Assembly: GCA_963725415.1 (NCBI GenBank)
Contig: CAVRZY010000101.1
Location: 1-17,486 of the forward strand
Source: CAVRZY01 sp963725415
Lineage (GTDB): Bacteria > Acidobacteriota > Terriglobia > Bryobacterales > Bryobacteraceae
Direction of reading: 5' to 3'
Length of the DNA: 17,486 bases
Shown here piece after piece: positions 15,687 through 17,486 of this stretch. The position numbers and the translations under genes were made by a program. The notes beneath the pieces are model-generated. The model was not told the DNA's origin, made no database searches, and saw only the letters and a list, made by a program, of their open reading frames with translations. Every line of letters starts with the position of its first letter. The stretch's first letter is position 1.

Positions 15687-17486
15687 CTAGAAATCGTACC
15701 GCAGCGCCAACTGCATGATGCGCGCGTTGCCGACAGTGCTGCTGAGCTTCCCGAACGATGCGGGCGTCACCAGGCTGGTACCCAGCCCGCCGAAGTTCGT
15801 GTTGTTCAAGATAGTGTAGGCCTCGGCGCGGAAGGAGACGCTGTGTTGCTCGGTAATCCGGAACCTCTTCGTCAGGGACATGTCCATGTTGAAGAAGCGC
15901 GGGCCGCGGAAGGCGTTCCGGCCGCTGCTGCCGATTTCGCCCGCAGCCGGGAACGAGAAGGCGCTGATTTGCTCCGGGGTAAGCCAGAAAACGCCGTTGC
16001 CCTGGCGCGCAACTGCGCCGATGTTCCGGTCGCCGGTGTAGTTGGCCCAGGTGTTTATGGTCGCCGGTCCGGAGGCCCGGCCCGAGCTGTAGGTGACGAC
16101 GCCACCGCTCTGCCAGATGGTCGTCTGGCCCACGTCCCAACCGCCGATCAGCGAGTCGGCCCAGCGCGGGGCGTTCCCGGCCAGCCGGCGGCCCTTCCCA
16201 ATCGGCAAGGTGTAAACCAAGGCGTAGTTGAACACGTGGGGCCGGTCGTAATCGCCGCGGCCGCGGTTGAGAGCAAGGTTGAAATTGTCGATCGGGCTGG
16301 TGAAGCCGTTGCCATCCACCGAGATGTTGTCCATCGACTTGCTGAAGGTGTAATTGGCGTTGAATCTCAACGCGCCGGCCTGGCGGCGCAGGCTCAACTG
16401 GAAGGAATTGTAATACGACCGCCCGTCATTGGTCCCGATGATCACCTGGTTGAATTGCGGGTAGTTCCGCAGGTAGAAATCGGAGATCCCGGCGGCGGCG
16501 TAGCGCGTGTAGTTGGCGCGGTCCATCGAATCCGCTGCACTGCCCACGGTGCCCTGGTCAATGATGCTGGCCCCGATGCTGGAAATGGCGGCACTCGCGG
16601 AGCCGAAGATCCGCACCAGGGTGTTGGCCGCAGAGACCGGCGCGCCGCTGGCGCGGAACGCCTGGAGTTCCCGGAAGGCGGCTAGGAAGTCCTCGTACAC
16701 GCGAGGCTGATTCAGGTTCAGATCCACGAACATCTTGGTGCCTCGCGTCCCCACGTAGCCCACTTCGATTACGGTGTTGCGCAAGACCTCCCGCTGGAGA
16801 GTCAGGCTATAATGCTGGACGTAGCCTGTGCTCAGATTGGGGGCAAAAACGACGGTAGAAGTCGAGCGGGTCGAGGGCAAGAGGACCACGGGGGCGGCGG
16901 GTTGCTGGGGCAGCGGGATGCCGTCAGTGCCACGCGACGTCGCCGTTGGTCACGTTGTTCGGATAGACCGGCACGGCCTGCGAGAAGCCCGGCGTATTGC
17001 CGTCCATCAGGCTGATGGCGGCGCCGATGATGCGGTCGTAGAAAAGACCCCAGTTGGCGCGGATGGCCATCTTGCCGTCTCCCCGCACATCCCAGGCAAA
17101 GCCGATGCGCGGCGCGAAGTTGTTGTAGTCGTTGTTGTACCATCGGTGCTGCGCTGCACCTTCAGGTCGGCGATCTGGTTGACGCGATTGATCAGGGCGG
17201 CCTTGTCCAGAGTGCCTTGCAGCCGGTTCGCTTCAAACGGCACGCCGCTGAACTCGTAGCGCAACCCGAGGTTCAGCGTCAGGTTCGGCGGATCTTCCAG
17301 TCGTCCTGGAAGAAGTAGCCGTACTCGTGGACGTTGAGAGTGCGAACCCGCGGGGCGCCGGCCGCCTGGAACTTCTCCAGGTCGCTGTAAAAGGTCTGGG
17401 TCACCTGGTTCATGCGGCCCAGCAGGTCGTTATAGAGGTCCTCGAAGCGCTGCCGGTCGGCCGAAGCAATGTTCGTGGAGCTGACG
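15687..17486 (-). CDS. TonB-dependent receptor (Oar-like), C-terminal half, frame-disrupted and partial
   Basis: Outer-membrane beta-barrel of a carboxypeptidase-regulatory TonB receptor, running off the right edge so that its signal peptide and plug are not seen. Restored motifs include EYGYFFQDDWKI, NLTLNLGLRYEFSG, WYNNDYNNFAPRIGFAWD, YVQHYSLTLQRE, YVGTRGTKMF and the terminal LALRYDF, ending on an aromatic residue as barrels do. Three frame changes are needed. One lies near 17288-17291 (CCC read as CC) and one near 17142-17145 (TT read as T). The third is a net +1 or -2 change near 16927-16936, where the restored frame meets a TGA. From 16889 to the stop the frame is open for 400 residues. 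Two of the breaks are homopolymer losses, so sequencing error is more likely than decay. The substrate is unknown; it precedes the esterase gene on the same strand. Confidence 0.85.

Noticed and set aside
15327..16685. A 452-codon plus-strand open frame
   Set aside because: It lies opposite the receptor barrel and the esterase start, has low-complexity composition and no family motifs; the minus strand carries clear protein signatures.
1..17486. tRNA, rRNA, riboswitch or CRISPR array
   Set aside because: Scanning the intergenic stretches by eye showed no cloverleaf with a GTTCGA-type loop, no ribosomal RNA sequence, no recognisable riboswitch core and no regular repeat array.

Overview
The window reads as a high-GC Gram-negative chromosome fragment, most likely from Acidobacteriota of the Bryobacterales/Solibacter type. 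That placement is inferred from three things: two large Oar-like TonB-dependent receptors with carboxypeptidase-regulatory N-termini, dispersed palindromic repeats of a kind I associate with that group, and a hemX/ccsA-hemA-hemC-hemD cluster. Both window ends lie in or next to receptor genes, and single-base frame breaks in otherwise well-conserved genes suggest a draft or metagenome-derived contig.

Layout. (1) 1-2120, minus: a signal peptide plus TonB-receptor plug half, joined in frame to a caspase-like (C14) peptidase and a PEGA domain. The join coincides with a drop in GC. (2) 2121-2416: divergent intergenic region with a palindromic repeat. (3) 2417-5072, plus: two overlapping genes, a MoxR-type AAA+ ATPase and a 613-residue protein of unknown function. 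(4) 5088-8827, minus: a tightly packed tetrapyrrole operon, ccsA/hemX-like, hemA (one frame break), hemC, hemD. (5) 8828-9100: intergenic, with a perfect 28-bp inverted repeat of the same family as the one at 2270-2333. (6) 9101-9817, plus: a short-chain dehydrogenase. (7) 9834-15517, minus: a translationally coupled set of secreted esterase, glycyl-radical activase and glycyl radical enzyme. The last matches trans-4-hydroxy-L-proline dehydratase at every active-site position I could recall. (8) 15518-15686: hairpin-rich spacer. (9) 15687-17486, minus: C-terminal half of another TonB-dependent receptor, with three frame breaks and running off the window.

How the genes fit together. The heme block makes uroporphyrinogen III from glutamyl-tRNA, led by a cytochrome-c-assembly/HemX-like membrane protein. 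Region 7, with the same-strand receptor upstream, suggests an outer-membrane/periplasmic uptake and hydrolysis module feeding anaerobic dehydration of hydroxyproline to pyrroline-5-carboxylate. The substrate link is inference. The MoxR pair resembles chaperone-ATPase/client modules, but no von Willebrand-A partner is visible. The least explained objects are the receptor-caspase chimera, the MoxR-associated protein, and the repeat families, one of which forms both ends of the esterase reading frame.
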